Below, piece after piece: positions 35,543-44,622 of a stretch of DNA of 64,000 nucleotides. This DNA comes from Parachlorella kessleri (taxonomy: Eukaryota > Chlorophyta > Trebouxiophyceae > Chlorellales > Chlorellaceae), in NCBI GenBank assembly GCA_001598975.1, contig BBXU01000870.1:1-64000 (forward strand). Direction: 5' to 3'. The notes under the pieces are model-generated. The model was not told the origin of the DNA. It was given only the letters and a program-made list of their open reading frames with translations, and made no database searches. The translations under genes were made by a program, and so were the position numbers. Position 1 is the stretch's first letter, and each line of letters starts with the position of its first letter.

Positions 35543-35589
35543 AGAAGAAGAAGAAAAAGAAGAAGAAGAAGAAGAAGAAGAAGAAGAAA
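35543..35589. repeat. GAA/TTC microsatellite
   Basis: Imperfect (GAA)n on the plus strand, interrupted by AAAAAG. It lies in the 3' segment of the retroelement. Confidence 0.9.
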
Positions 35590-35677
35590 ACTCGACATTA
35601 CCCACTCATACAGAGGCAAACGCATATACGAGATGGGCGGAAAGGGCCCTATCCCCAGAGGCAGACCACGGCGTGTA

Positions 35678-36082
35678 TCAAGGGGGCTCCCTGTAGGGAG
35701 GTGGTCCACCCCTGCCCCTTTTTCTTGCTGAATGGTTAAGTGCTGGGCGCTTGCGCTTGCGTGGCCTTGGTCGTGGCTGACTGGATGCGGCGGCGGCAGT
35801 GGCGGCGGTGCTGGAGGCTGTGGTGGCCCGCGTGTGGCGGGCTGGGTGAGCATGGTCTTGAGTCGGCGCTGGTAGTCTGCGCCTGGTTCTTGGAGCGGTG
35901 TCTTGGGAAGGCGCCGGTCGTCTGCGCCTTGGGCTGGAGTTGGGAGGGGAGCCTGTAGCATGCGCTGCAAGCGTAGGGTGGGGTTCTTGGTTAGGACCGG
36001 GGGCTGGCAGTGGATGTGGAATTGGTGGCAATGGGTTGGGGGTTGGTGGGTTGTCCGGGGCATTGTGGAGTGTCCTGCGCAT
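35678..36082 (-). other. Pro/Arg-rich open frame downstream of the RNase H ORF
   Basis: A 134-codon frame starting MRRTLHNAPDNPPTPNPLPP. It consists of Pro, Arg, Thr and Ala, with an internal imperfect repeat (RRRPAPSQD, RRRLPAPTQD). It could be a small basic second ORF of the element or simply a GC-skewed 3'UTR. Confidence 0.3.
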
Positions 36083-36148
36083 GGTTAGAAGGCGTTTGTT
36101 ACGAATGAGAGTGTCTCGCAGTAAGCGGGGTATAAGTTTTAAAGCAGC

Positions 36149-39100
36149 CTAGGCAGGGACGCCAAATTCTTGAAGGTTGTCCAGGAAATTACCGGGGAGC
36201 AGACCAGAATGGGACATGCCTTGTGCAAGTTCACAAACCTTGGCTTGTGGCCAGAAGCCTTGTAGGCGTTGGGCGAGGGCATGATGTTGGGTGGCTTTTT
36301 CTGCTTGGCGGGCAAGCAAGTTATTGTCATAGGTATGAAACCAATCAAACAGGAGCAAGGTGACCTTACTTGTGGACTTGTCGACACCAGGGATAGATCC
36401 AGGGGGCATACCCGTGACGGCTGCAATATCCGGGGTGGAATCTTGGGGTCCGGGGGGGAGGATATCATCGGGGAGCCTGGGTGTCCTATGGTGGCCTTCT
36501 GCATCTTCATGGAGTGCACAATTAACATGTGCACGGATTGTCTCAGCAATAGAGTTGACAGCGTGGCCATGGCGTGCACAGATACCGGCATGCGTGTTGG
36601 GGTGTTGGCAGTTACCAAGGGCATGCGCTATGGTGTTTGGGGGGTGATGTGCACAAAGAGGGCAGGGTGGGCGTGTCATGCCAGGAGTGAAGCGCAGGCG
36701 GAGAGCATGGCAACGTAAGTTGTGAGAGATGTGTTTGGACCACAATGCACCCACGGATTGTTTGAGGATGCCGGGGCCGGAGCGCTGTAGGCGATGGAGC
36801 CGTTGCAGCGTTTTGCTGCCGGAGGTGTTCCTGGAAAGGATGCGGTTCTGATAGACCCGCACAGCTTGCTTTTTAACCTGCAGTTTGAGGGTGTCAACAG
36901 ATTGGTGGGTGATAGTAGGTTCCCCGTCTTCGGTGGGTTTACCTGGGAGCATGTGTTGAACCCAGTTGGCACCAAGGTGGGGGGATGCATGCCGCTCTTC
37001 ATCAAACAGTGAGATACCAAGAGCAGCAGCGTCAGTGGCAGCATTGTCAGCACGGTCGTCAAAAGTGGCCGCCGTCTTGGCAGCGGCATCGGCTGCTTCA
37101 CTGCCGGCAACGCCGATGTGGGCACGAACTTTATAAATAGATAAAGAGTGGGCAGGGGCACATACCCGGTAAAGGAGGTGGTCGGCGATTTCGGTGAGGA
37201 GGGATTTATGCTTGCTACGCTGGAGACGGTCTGGTTGGTGAATGGCAATGGCAATAAGGTAAATGGCTGTGAGACTGTCCACAAGTAGGGTTAGAGAGGT
37301 GTCAGTGTGTGTACGTAGGGCATGCAGGATGGCAACCAGCTCACCTCGAAGTACAGTGTGAAGCTGCAGGTCATGCTCCGTAGGCTTGATACTCTTGCTT
37401 TCGCCAGTGGCAGCCTTGAACCAGCCAGAGCCAAGGCCACCATCGTCAACCTTGCTGCCATCTGTATAGACCAGGCAATGGTTGGCAAAGCGGAGGCAGC
37501 GTTGGGCAGTGTAAGTATTGGCCAGGTCCAGCTGGTGTGGTGGGGGCGGGGCCGGGTGAGGCGGGGCTGGGACGGCGCTGCGAAAGAGTTTGGAGGCAGT
37601 GAGGTTAGTGTGGCTGGGGCAATTAGACAATGCGTCGACCCAGGGGTCGAGGTTAGTAGTGCAGGGGACACCATATGCATTATGAATGGTACCTGCAAGG
37701 GTTGCCAGGTGGTCTTGGCGCAGGTAGGAGTGCACGCCAGTCGCATTGGCAACGAGTAATATGTCAAGGTCATACTTACATGGGAGTGTAGCTAGGCCGC
37801 CGTGGGGTTGGGGCCTGTGAGCGTTGAGCCGGGCTTTAGGGATGGTGCATAAAGTGTGGACATGGGTGTTAGTCAAAAATCGGGAGTAGCCATGATCAGG
37901 GCAGCGGGGGAGGAGGAGAACTGTAAGGGAGGCTGGAGTTTGTTGGGAAGAGAGGATCGCCCATTTGAGGGTGCGGGCAGCAAGGTCCTCGGTAGCCTGT
38001 TGAGGAAGCTTGCTAAAAAGATCGGAGCCTGCATAGGTATGGTGGAAAGGAGCAACAAGGCCGGCACCAACAAAGGTGTATTGCCAGTGTTGGCCCCGGG
38101 ATCCAAAGTCGCAGTCGTCTGCATGTAAGGAAGTATAGGCAGGGATGAGGGTGTAGCGGTGCAGGGGGTCGGTATGCCATTGGGTAGCAGTGCTGCACGC
38201 CTGCATAAGATGGGTGAGCACATCAATGCGTAGGTGGGGGTAGCTGCCAACCATAGTGCGGGTCGGCAATTTACGTGAGAAGCGAATGAAATACCTGGAG
38301 GCAAGAGAAACAACTGAAGCTGCGAACGCAGAGCGCGTGTCCGGAGGTGGAGAGGTAGGGGTGAAGGACTTCAGGAGGTCCTGCAGCTGGGCAGCGGTGA
38401 AGGCGCCTTGGCAATGCCCATTAGAAGAGTAACAGTATGTAAGGTGGTCCTCAGTAATGAGTGTGGGGCCGTCAGGAGGGACGATGTCAACCTCGGGGTT
38501 GACCTCCTCTGTTAAAATGCGGAGGCGGGCGGCAGCAGGCGGGGGTAAAAGGGGGGCAGGCACGGGGCCTTTAGTGTCGATGGGTTGAGTGAGGTGTGTG
38601 GCTGGGTCGGCCTGTAGCAGTGAACTTGCCTCACGGTCGAGGTGGGAGAATCGTAGAGAGATCTCTGGTTGCCTGGTGTCCAGGGCTGGGTGGGTGCGCA
38701 GCCATGTCTCCTCCACCCAGCAAGGCCGCCACTGTAGATCATATAGTCGATGAGACACAGTGCTGGTGGGAGATTCCACACTGTGTGCAACAGGATCAGG
38801 GCAAGCAGGGAATTCCTGCTGCAAGCGCTGGACGAGAGCTGACAAGGTGTCTTGTGGAATGCGAGTGTCAGGCTGCCAACTCACAAGGAATTGTTGGTGG
38901 CTGCAATGGGGGTGGGGCCGGGTGTCGAGAACGCGGTCCGGGCGGTGATAGGCTGGGGCTGGTGGCGGCGGGTGTCGGGGCCGAGTCATGAAGGGAAGCG
39001 GGTGGGGGTTGTCGGCTGGAAGTTGAAGAGTATGCACACTGAGGAGGTGCTTCAATAGCGCTAGTGCTTGTTGCTGTGGTGGGCCTGCAGTAGGGTAACG

Positions 39101-39208
39101 TTGCAAGAAGGCGCGCCAGCCGAGAACGGCGAGGCCACTAGGTTGGCAACAGTTCTGCAGGCAGTGCACCCCGAAGCTACATGCGATCACATTTCGCGTA
39201 CAGCGCAC
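36149..39208 (-). CDS. Retroelement protein with RNase H domain and zinc knuckle; no reverse transcriptase seen
   Basis: An uninterrupted 1019-codon ORF. RNase HI motifs are complete: LVYTDGSK (about residue 579), RGELVAILHALR, LLVDSLTAIY and VRAHIGVAGSEAADAAAK, the usual D-E-D-H-D set for non-LTR elements. A Cys/His cluster CPLCAHHPPNTIAH plus NCQHPNTHAGIC lies near residue 847, where LINE RNase H domains carry a zinc knuckle. No FADD/YADD reverse transcriptase box occurs. Upstream of RNase H, a segment near residues 345-440 (YTLIPAYTSLH..., AGLVAPFHHTY..., LTVLLLPRC) resembles the layout of N6-adenine methyltransferase-like domains found in some algal and DIRS elements. Its NPPF-like motif would be degenerate, so that is tentative. 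The intact frame suggests recent activity or selection. Confidence 0.75.
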   Translation of the reverse strand: MRCTRNVIACSFGVHCLQNCCQPSGLAVLGWRAFLQRYPTAGPPQQQALALLKHLLSVHTLQLPADNPHPLPFMTRPRHPPPPAPAYHRPDRVLDTRPHPHCSHQQFLVSWQPDTRIPQDTLSALVQRLQQEFPACPDPVAHSVESPTSTVSHRLYDLQWRPCWVEETWLRTHPALDTRQPEISLRFSHLDREASSLLQADPATHLTQPIDTKGPVPAPLLPPPAAARLRILTEEVNPEVDIVPPDGPTLITEDHLTYCYSSNGHCQGAFTAAQLQDLLKSFTPTSPPPDTRSAFAASVVSLASRYFIRFSRKLPTRTMVGSYPHLRIDVLTHLMQACSTATQWHTDPLHRYTLIPAYTSLHADDCDFGSRGQHWQYTFVGAGLVAPFHHTYAGSDLFSKLPQQATEDLAARTLKWAILSSQQTPASLTVLLLPRCPDHGYSRFLTNTHVHTLCTIPKARLNAHRPQPHGGLATLPCKYDLDILLVANATGVHSYLRQDHLATLAGTIHNAYGVPCTTNLDPWVDALSNCPSHTNLTASKLFRSAVPAPPHPAPPPPHQLDLANTYTAQRCLRFANHCLVYTDGSKVDDGGLGSGWFKAATGESKSIKPTEHDLQLHTVLRGELVAILHALRTHTDTSLTLLVDSLTAIYLIAIAIHQPDRLQRSKHKSLLTEIADHLLYRVCAPAHSLSIYKVRAHIGVAGSEAADAAAKTAATFDDRADNAATDAAALGISLFDEERHASPHLGANWVQHMLPGKPTEDGEPTITHQSVDTLKLQVKKQAVRVYQNRILSRNTSGSKTLQRLHRLQRSGPGILKQSVGALWSKHISHNLRCHALRLRFTPGMTRPPCPLCAHHPPNTIAHALGNCQHPNTHAGICARHGHAVNSIAETIRAHVNCALHEDAEGHHRTPRLPDDILPPGPQDSTPDIAAVTGMPPGSIPGVDKSTSKVTLLLFDWFHTYDNNLLARQAEKATQHHALAQRLQGFWPQAKVCELAQGMSHSGLLPGNFLDNLQEFGVPA

Positions 39209-39382
39209 GAAGAGGAGTACTTGGCGCTTCCGCCCAAGCTCAGCAACCCCAGCAGGATCCCTTGACTAGTCATGACTCTTTAACCATTGCATTGGTTCAG
39301 AAAGCTAGGGCTCCTTCCAGTAATCGAAACAACAGCTAGATACAGCATTGGTTTTCGGTAGTTTCTACTGTTGCTGATTCAT

Positions 39383-40404
39383 ATGGACGCTGGCCTGCAA
39401 AGCCTTTGTCTTGCTTGTGCTAAACACCCTCCAGGAATCCCTGGCAAGCTGTTGGCTGCCGCTTGCCTGGCCCCTTACCTAGCCGTCTACCATGCGGCAG
39501 TCGTTGTGCTCGCCAGGAGGTGCACACCAAGACCCGCTTGAGACCTTCTATTTGTGTCACAGTTAACAAGTGCTACTCCATGGACTGACACTGGTGGTCC
39601 TGCAGGGAAGTTCATACGCTGTTTGTTCTGCTTGGGCTGCTGCTAAGTACAGGCAAGGCTTGCAGCTAGGTGAAGAAATGCAGGGTCTGAAAACTCAGCC
39701 GAGAGTGACCTAGCTTCAGAGCTAGCTGCGGCGTCTGTGAACTTGCCTATTGCTTATTATTCCCTGTAGGCCTGGGTTTTGGGATCAAAAAAGCTCTCAA
39801 ACACCCCCGCCCCTTGGCCACTTGTGAAGCACTGCGCATTTGCCACAAGCACGGGATGCCCAGCTCCCACATGCAGGTGAGTCTGCCTTCTTTTCCAGCG
39901 TGTGGGAGCAGTCTTTTACTTACCCACCAATCAATTGTTCTGAATAAGGGATAAACGCCAGGGCCTGCAAAGGAGAGTGATTGGACTTATCCTGTGTGTC
40001 TGATGCAGGTTATGGCTTTTGTGACGACCACCTGCGCCCTCCTGTACCGGCACCGACAAAGGCAGCGGCCTGCTGGCCATCAGCGCCACAAGCTGTCTGT
40101 CCTGATGCAGCAGCTTCAGCTCTTGCTCCTAGCAGGCTTAGCAGGCGCAGTCGGCTATGCCAGGGTGAAGCTGGGGTATCATTCTGCTGGCCAGGTGTTG
40201 GCAGGGGCAGCAGTAGGCTCCACCTTCGCCGTCCTGTGGCACCTGTCTACCATGAGGCTAGCAAGGCCCTACTTTAGTCAGCTTGCTGAGCTGTCTGCCA
40301 GGCTGGGGCTGTGGTTCCGGGATACACTTGCGTACGACGATGTGCATAAGGCTGAGTTCGAGGCGTGCGGCAGTGCTATTGGGCGGGTTAAGAAGATTGA
40401 GTAG
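39383..40404 (+). CDS. DOLPP1: Dolichyldiphosphatase (PAP2 family)
   Basis: Four exons: 39383-39519, 39606-39646, 39770-39876 and 40009-40404 (stop TAG), giving 226 residues and all phases agreeing. The enzyme removes one phosphate from dolichyl diphosphate on the lumenal ER face, recycling the glycan carrier for N-glycosylation. PAP2 signature: KKALKHPRP (K-x6-RP), GMPSSHMQVMAF (PSxH) and YARVKLGYHSAGQVLAGAAVG (R-x5-H, with Gln where many PAP2 enzymes have Asp, as in DOLPP1/Cwh8). About four hydrophobic segments flank the motifs. The start ATG at 39383 is in frame with the first membrane segment and gives a normal length. The retroelement ends only about 120 bases upstream, so the promoter may lie partly inside it. 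Confidence 0.92.
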
Positions 40405-41331
40405 CCCACCCTTCACCAGTAGCACAAGCTGCCATAAACCCTGTAATGATCGCCAGGTTGATGCCCTTTTTCACTTACAACTTCCCTTGACTCGAATGAG
40501 AACGTCGCCGGTTCCACCCTAGCATTTGGATGCAAGCTCGAAGCAGACAACGTCAGTAGACAAAACTTCTGACCATGCGACATGCAGACTTCACGGCATA
40601 TGAAAGCAAGCCCCTTGGACCCCATAACAGATAGCTGATACCCAGCAGTGGATCAGCAGCAGTGTGGTCCTATTGGCAACTGAAGCATGTGTGCGAGCAG
40701 TTTGTGCAGGACATTGAAAGCTTAAAAGTGAAGCTGAAGGTGCACGCGAAACGTATGACCATAACGGCGCAGCGCAGCCGAGTGGTGGGGAGCACACCAA
40801 TGAAGAAAACGTCCCATTGTTATAGAAATAAGGCAAGACCCAGAGCATAACACGACACCTAGCCCTGTCAGTACAGCTCACCCCTACCTCTGCTCAGCTA
40901 GCATTGCCTGCCACCGCCAACGAATTCCATCTCCTGCAACTCCCGTATAGGTCCGACAAAAAAATCGAGGACACACCACCAGGTTGTAAATGGGTCAGTC
41001 AGCAGCTCCGCGCTCCCTCCACTCTGTAACCTCAGGTCCCGCACTAAGACCTTCCCAGCTCAACTGCTAGGCCTGGGAGGGCTCAATAGCTTGTTCATGC
41101 CTGCACAGCAGCAGTAGACACCCATGCCTCTAACTCCGACTATTGCTGGATTCAAACGCTTTAAGAGCAGCAATTGACAGTTGTGTATGCCTTGCCGCCC
41201 TCCCAGGTATGTTGCACAACGCAAGCAATTAAGCACAAATACCACTGTGCACTCCACTGCTGTATAGCCTGCCAAGTCAATGACAGTGCATGCCTCACTA
41301 TAGCAGAAAACCTCCCCTCCAAGTACGGATC
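40405..41331. other. Convergent 3' regions with a repeat copy
   Basis: TGTAA at 40442-40446, 38 bases after the dolichyldiphosphatase stop, is a likely poly(A) motif. A reverse-oriented relative of the GGTGGCAGGTA family lies at about 40860-40920. No gene found. Confidence 0.5.
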
Positions 41332-44169
41332 TCATGCCCAAGACCCCGCACCAGCAGCATCCGCCATGATGTGCAGGGCCCCGCTGCTGCGCCGTGTCTT
41401 CAACCCTGGTGCCTCTCCCTTCTGCCGCTCCTTGCCAGCCTCACTGCTGCCACCAGCCTTCCCGTGCCCACTGGCAGTCGCGTCCCCTTGACTTTCATCC
41501 TGGTGGTCACCACCAATTGGGTCACGTTCCTGCTGCTGTCCTTGTTGCTGCTGCTGCACATCCTCTTTTCGGTCAGATTGCTGCTGCCGCTGCTCGCCGT
41601 CTTCTCGGCCAAGTTGCCGCTGCTGGTGCTCACCCTCTGGTCGCCCAACTGGCTGTGCACTGCCCATCTCTTTCTCCTCCCCTACCGTCTCTAGCGATTT
41701 CTCAGCGCAAGCAGCGTCGTCGCGGGCCGCAGCGGCAACTGCTGCATCGGACAGTTGACTGTTGCCGCGCCCTGACCGTAGGCTGCTGCCCGACGCAATA
41801 CCCGTTAAAACCTGTGCCAATAGCAGGCAAATCACGAGTTACAGCATCAGGGCCAAAAAACTGATTAGCTTGATATAGGCTTGCGGTGGCGCTGGCCAAC
41901 TGACCTATGATTTCGCTCTAATTAAACAATGCGCCAAAGGCAATACAAAGAGGGGAGAGGGGTGGAGGGGGGCACTCCAAGTTGTGCTGCACGACTTTTG
42001 CTAGCACATGTATGTCTCAACACACCTCTGCTGCGAATTCATCGGTGGCTTTGCCCACGGCAATGCCGGACCCTGCAAGCATTACACATCCACAAAGCAA
42101 AGTCAACCGTAGCTCAACTGGCATTGCAAGAAGGCTGAGCAGCTCCGGCTCCTTCACCACCCGCCGACATTGCTTTTGGACGCCAAGCATTGAGGCAGGC
42201 ACACGTGCCTAAAGGACCACGAAGAACAAAAACATCGTGTACAGTACAACCCTGTCTGCCCAGCATTCCCGTACTTCCTCCCTGATCGCATTGCCTGCCA
42301 CCTAAACAAACTGTCTGCTGCAGGTGTCCCACTCATACATTTAAGGCCCCCCCCCCCCATCCGGTATAATGAAAGTAATCTGCAAACCTGGCTCGCAATG
42401 AAGAAGAGCCAGCCCACCTGACTGCTTCCCCTCAGCCCCCCGCGCCTCCATATCAGCCAGCCAGCTCCTGATGTCCACGGTGGGAAACCTGGACACCGCA
42501 AGGAGGTTCCTTCCAACTCTTATAATATTACCCTTACCCTTGCCAAGGCCGCCTGCATTTCGACGATGCACTGCAATGAGTAAGAGATGGAAGTCAGCAG
42601 TAGTACACAAGTATGGATAACATATGCATGTGCTGCGCAGGTAGATGTCGACCACCCTGGCCCAGCCTCCACCAGCCAACGACAACAAAAAACACTTACC
42701 AGTACTTGCTGTTGTCGTCCAAGAACTTCAGCTCATAGGCGTCCTGCTTGCGCCCGGACTCGCGCTTCGTCACCACTCCTCGGTAGTATAGGCTAGGAAT
42801 GTCAACACTGTGAGGCAGGCAAGTGAGAGAAAATATAGGACCACACACCAGGAACGCAGTGGAAAGCCGCCAGGGCGAATTGCCAGTGATGTGCCAGGCA
42901 CCCAGGTGCCCTACTCCAAACAGACCCAGCACTAATACCTTTCAAAAGCCAAGCAGGGGGGGCTTGCAGGTGAAGCAAACAATGCTACGACATATAATTT
43001 GTCAACTCTACACCATGCTGAGGTGCTCACAGACAGGCTCCCGCCTTGGAAAGAACATGAAGCAATACGCCTCACCTAAAGACTGCCGAAGGCACCTCCA
43101 CTATCCTGCCTATGAGGTCCCCTCCACCAATGCTGCTTCTGCGCCCTCCCCGCTTGCCACCACGCCCACGCTTGGCAGGTGCGCTTGCTGCAGCCGCTGG
43201 CGACTCGGCAACCTCGAAGGATTGCCTCCTACGCTTGCCGCGCCGGGAGTGACTCTCCATGTGAGGCACAGGCTCCTCTGAGGCGCCCTGCACTACAGGC
43301 TGCTGCCGCCGCTGCTGCTCCTCAGGCTGCTGCTGCTGCAACCGCTCGCCCGACTGCTGCTGCTGTTGCTGCTCAGGCTGCTGCTGCTCCTCCTGCTGGG
43401 AAGCCTGTGGCAATGCGCTGGCTGCTGCCCTGACTTCACCGTCCTCCTCATACTTCAAGCTGCCCCCCAACGTTGTAGTAACCTCATGCGGCTCGTCCTC
43501 CTGCTTCTGCTCCTGCTGCTGCTGCTGATAGCCTTGCCACCTGGCTTGGTTGCTGCCTGAGGCAGGTGGCGAGGGCTGCACCTTACCTGCTGCTCTCAAC
43601 TTCCGCCGCAATGCTGCAGCCTGTTGCCCCACCCTTGTGCTCCTGCCGTTCAGGGCCTGAGCTGCTTGCTGGCTGGAAACAGCCCCTGGTGCAGCACTGG
43701 GAGACCCAGGCGTGGGACCCGAATAGATGGGAGGAGGAGTGGGGCTCTGGTCAGGTACCGCGTCAGCTGGGGTGGTGAGTTCATCTGCTGCAGGACACAT
43801 GGTTACTGCACAGCTTGTGCCACTGCGGGCAGGCAGCTGCTCATAAGCTCCTGACGGCAGCCGGGTGGCTGGCATTGTGCACTCCTGCCCCTGCCCTTGC
43901 TGCTGCGCTGGTTGGTCCTGCTGCTGCTGCTGCTGTGCAGCTTCCAAATGTGAGAAAGACGCCTCCAGGATAGGCCCCAGGAGTGGAGAAGGGCCGCTAA
44001 GAGGCGCCACCAGGCCTCCAGCTGGGCCTGATACGGCCCCACTGTCTGCTCCAGCCCGCAAGCTGCTACTGCTTGCGCCTGCCTGACTACTTCCAGCCGC
44101 TCCCTTAAGCGCCCCTGCCTGGACACGCCTCCCAGGCAGGAGGCCTGGCTTCCCTAGGCCCAGCACCAT
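41332..44169 (-). CDS. Gln-rich nuclear-type protein with a Tudor-like module
   Basis: Five exons: 44169-43076, 42807-42700, 42488-42418, 42072-42026 and 41811-41332 (stop TGA), giving 599 residues. Residues 1-330 are low-complexity Gln/Ala/Ser-rich, with CAG-type Gln runs and a basic patch (RRGKRRRQ, then KRGRGGKRGGRR) that should act as a nuclear localisation signal. A compact module follows, spread over three exons: DLIGRIVEVPSAVF, SLYYRGVVTKRESGRKQDAY, ELKFLDDNSKYWFPTVDIRS. Its alternation of strands, YYRGVV and YWFP, looks like a Tudor/PWWP-type beta-barrel, which reads methylated histones or binds nucleic acid. The tail (residues 440-599) is again Gln/Glu/Asp-rich. I do not recognise the exact family. 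The exon 42072-42026 is short and rests on phase alone. Confidence 0.72.
42230..42305 (-). repeat. GGTGGCAGGTA-family copy inside an intron
   Basis: The minus strand reads GGTGGCAGGCAATGCGATCA then GGGAGGAAGTACGGG and TGGGCAGACAGGG. It matches the 1417-1480 copy base for base over most of its length. It lies in an intron of the Gln-rich gene. Confidence 0.7.
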
Positions 44170-44622
44170 AGGCTGTCAGATAAGGAACACCTGGCAGGTT
44201 TATCGTGTGGAAGACGTGTACACCCCGCCTGGGTAACTTTGGAGATCTGCGGTACAGCAACGGCCCACAAAGGTCCAAGAAAGACAAGGGTTGCTTGGCA
44301 ACTTGTTTTGCAGTCCCTTGGAAGCTGGTCTTAGCTACAGACACGCGCTTTGGCGAAGGGCTCTGTGTCCAAGGTTCTCACTCCTGGCTCAGTCTCGTTG
44401 GTTGTAGAAGGCTGATCAGAAAAGCTTCGAGTGCTTGAAATTAAAGAAACTGAAACACGGAATTTGGTTCTGTAACGAGGGTCCCGCCATGAGTTTTCCT
44501 TGCCATGCCGAGTTGTGAACCTCGATCTATGGACAATTGTGAGTTACATCGTATTCCCTTGCGAAAACTGTTGCCTGGCCAAGGGCAGATCACCATTGAC
44601 TGCAAGTCATTGCCTTGACCTC
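44170..44622. promoter_or_regulatory. Head-to-head intergenic region, Gln-rich gene / TMX1-like gene
   Basis: 453 bases separate the divergent start codons. It must contain both promoters and 5'UTRs. An in-frame upstream ATG for the plus gene occurs at 44500 but would hide the signal peptide. No confident core element identified. Confidence 0.5.

Larger units (their letters stand above)
35500..39265 (-). mobile_element. Retroelement (non-LTR type), probably 5'-truncated
   Basis: The region between the BTB and dolichyldiphosphatase genes is occupied on the minus strand by a long intact RNase H ORF, a Pro/Arg-rich 3' segment, and a (TTC)n microsatellite at 35543-35589. Microsatellite-like 3' tails are common in algal LINEs. 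No long terminal repeats were seen. Outer boundaries are estimates: the element lies between the BTB start codon (35367) and the dolichyldiphosphatase start codon (39383). Confidence 0.65.

Noticed and set aside
35425..36063. 212-codon minus-strand frame with a long Leu run
   Set aside because: The Leu run is only the translated (TTC)n/CTT microsatellite and the rest is Pro-rich 3' retroelement sequence in another phase.
37322..37759. Plus-strand frame of 145 codons inside the retroelement
   Set aside because: Antisense shadow of the RNase H ORF.
39068..39265. Plus-strand frame ending LPPKLSNPSRIP as a first exon of dolichyldiphosphatase
   Set aside because: The ATG at 39383 already gives a complete-length protein, and this frame lies opposite the retroelement ORF start.
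44500..44622. Upstream in-frame ATG for the TMX1-like protein
   Set aside because: It would bury the clear signal peptide that starts at 44623 under 41 residues.
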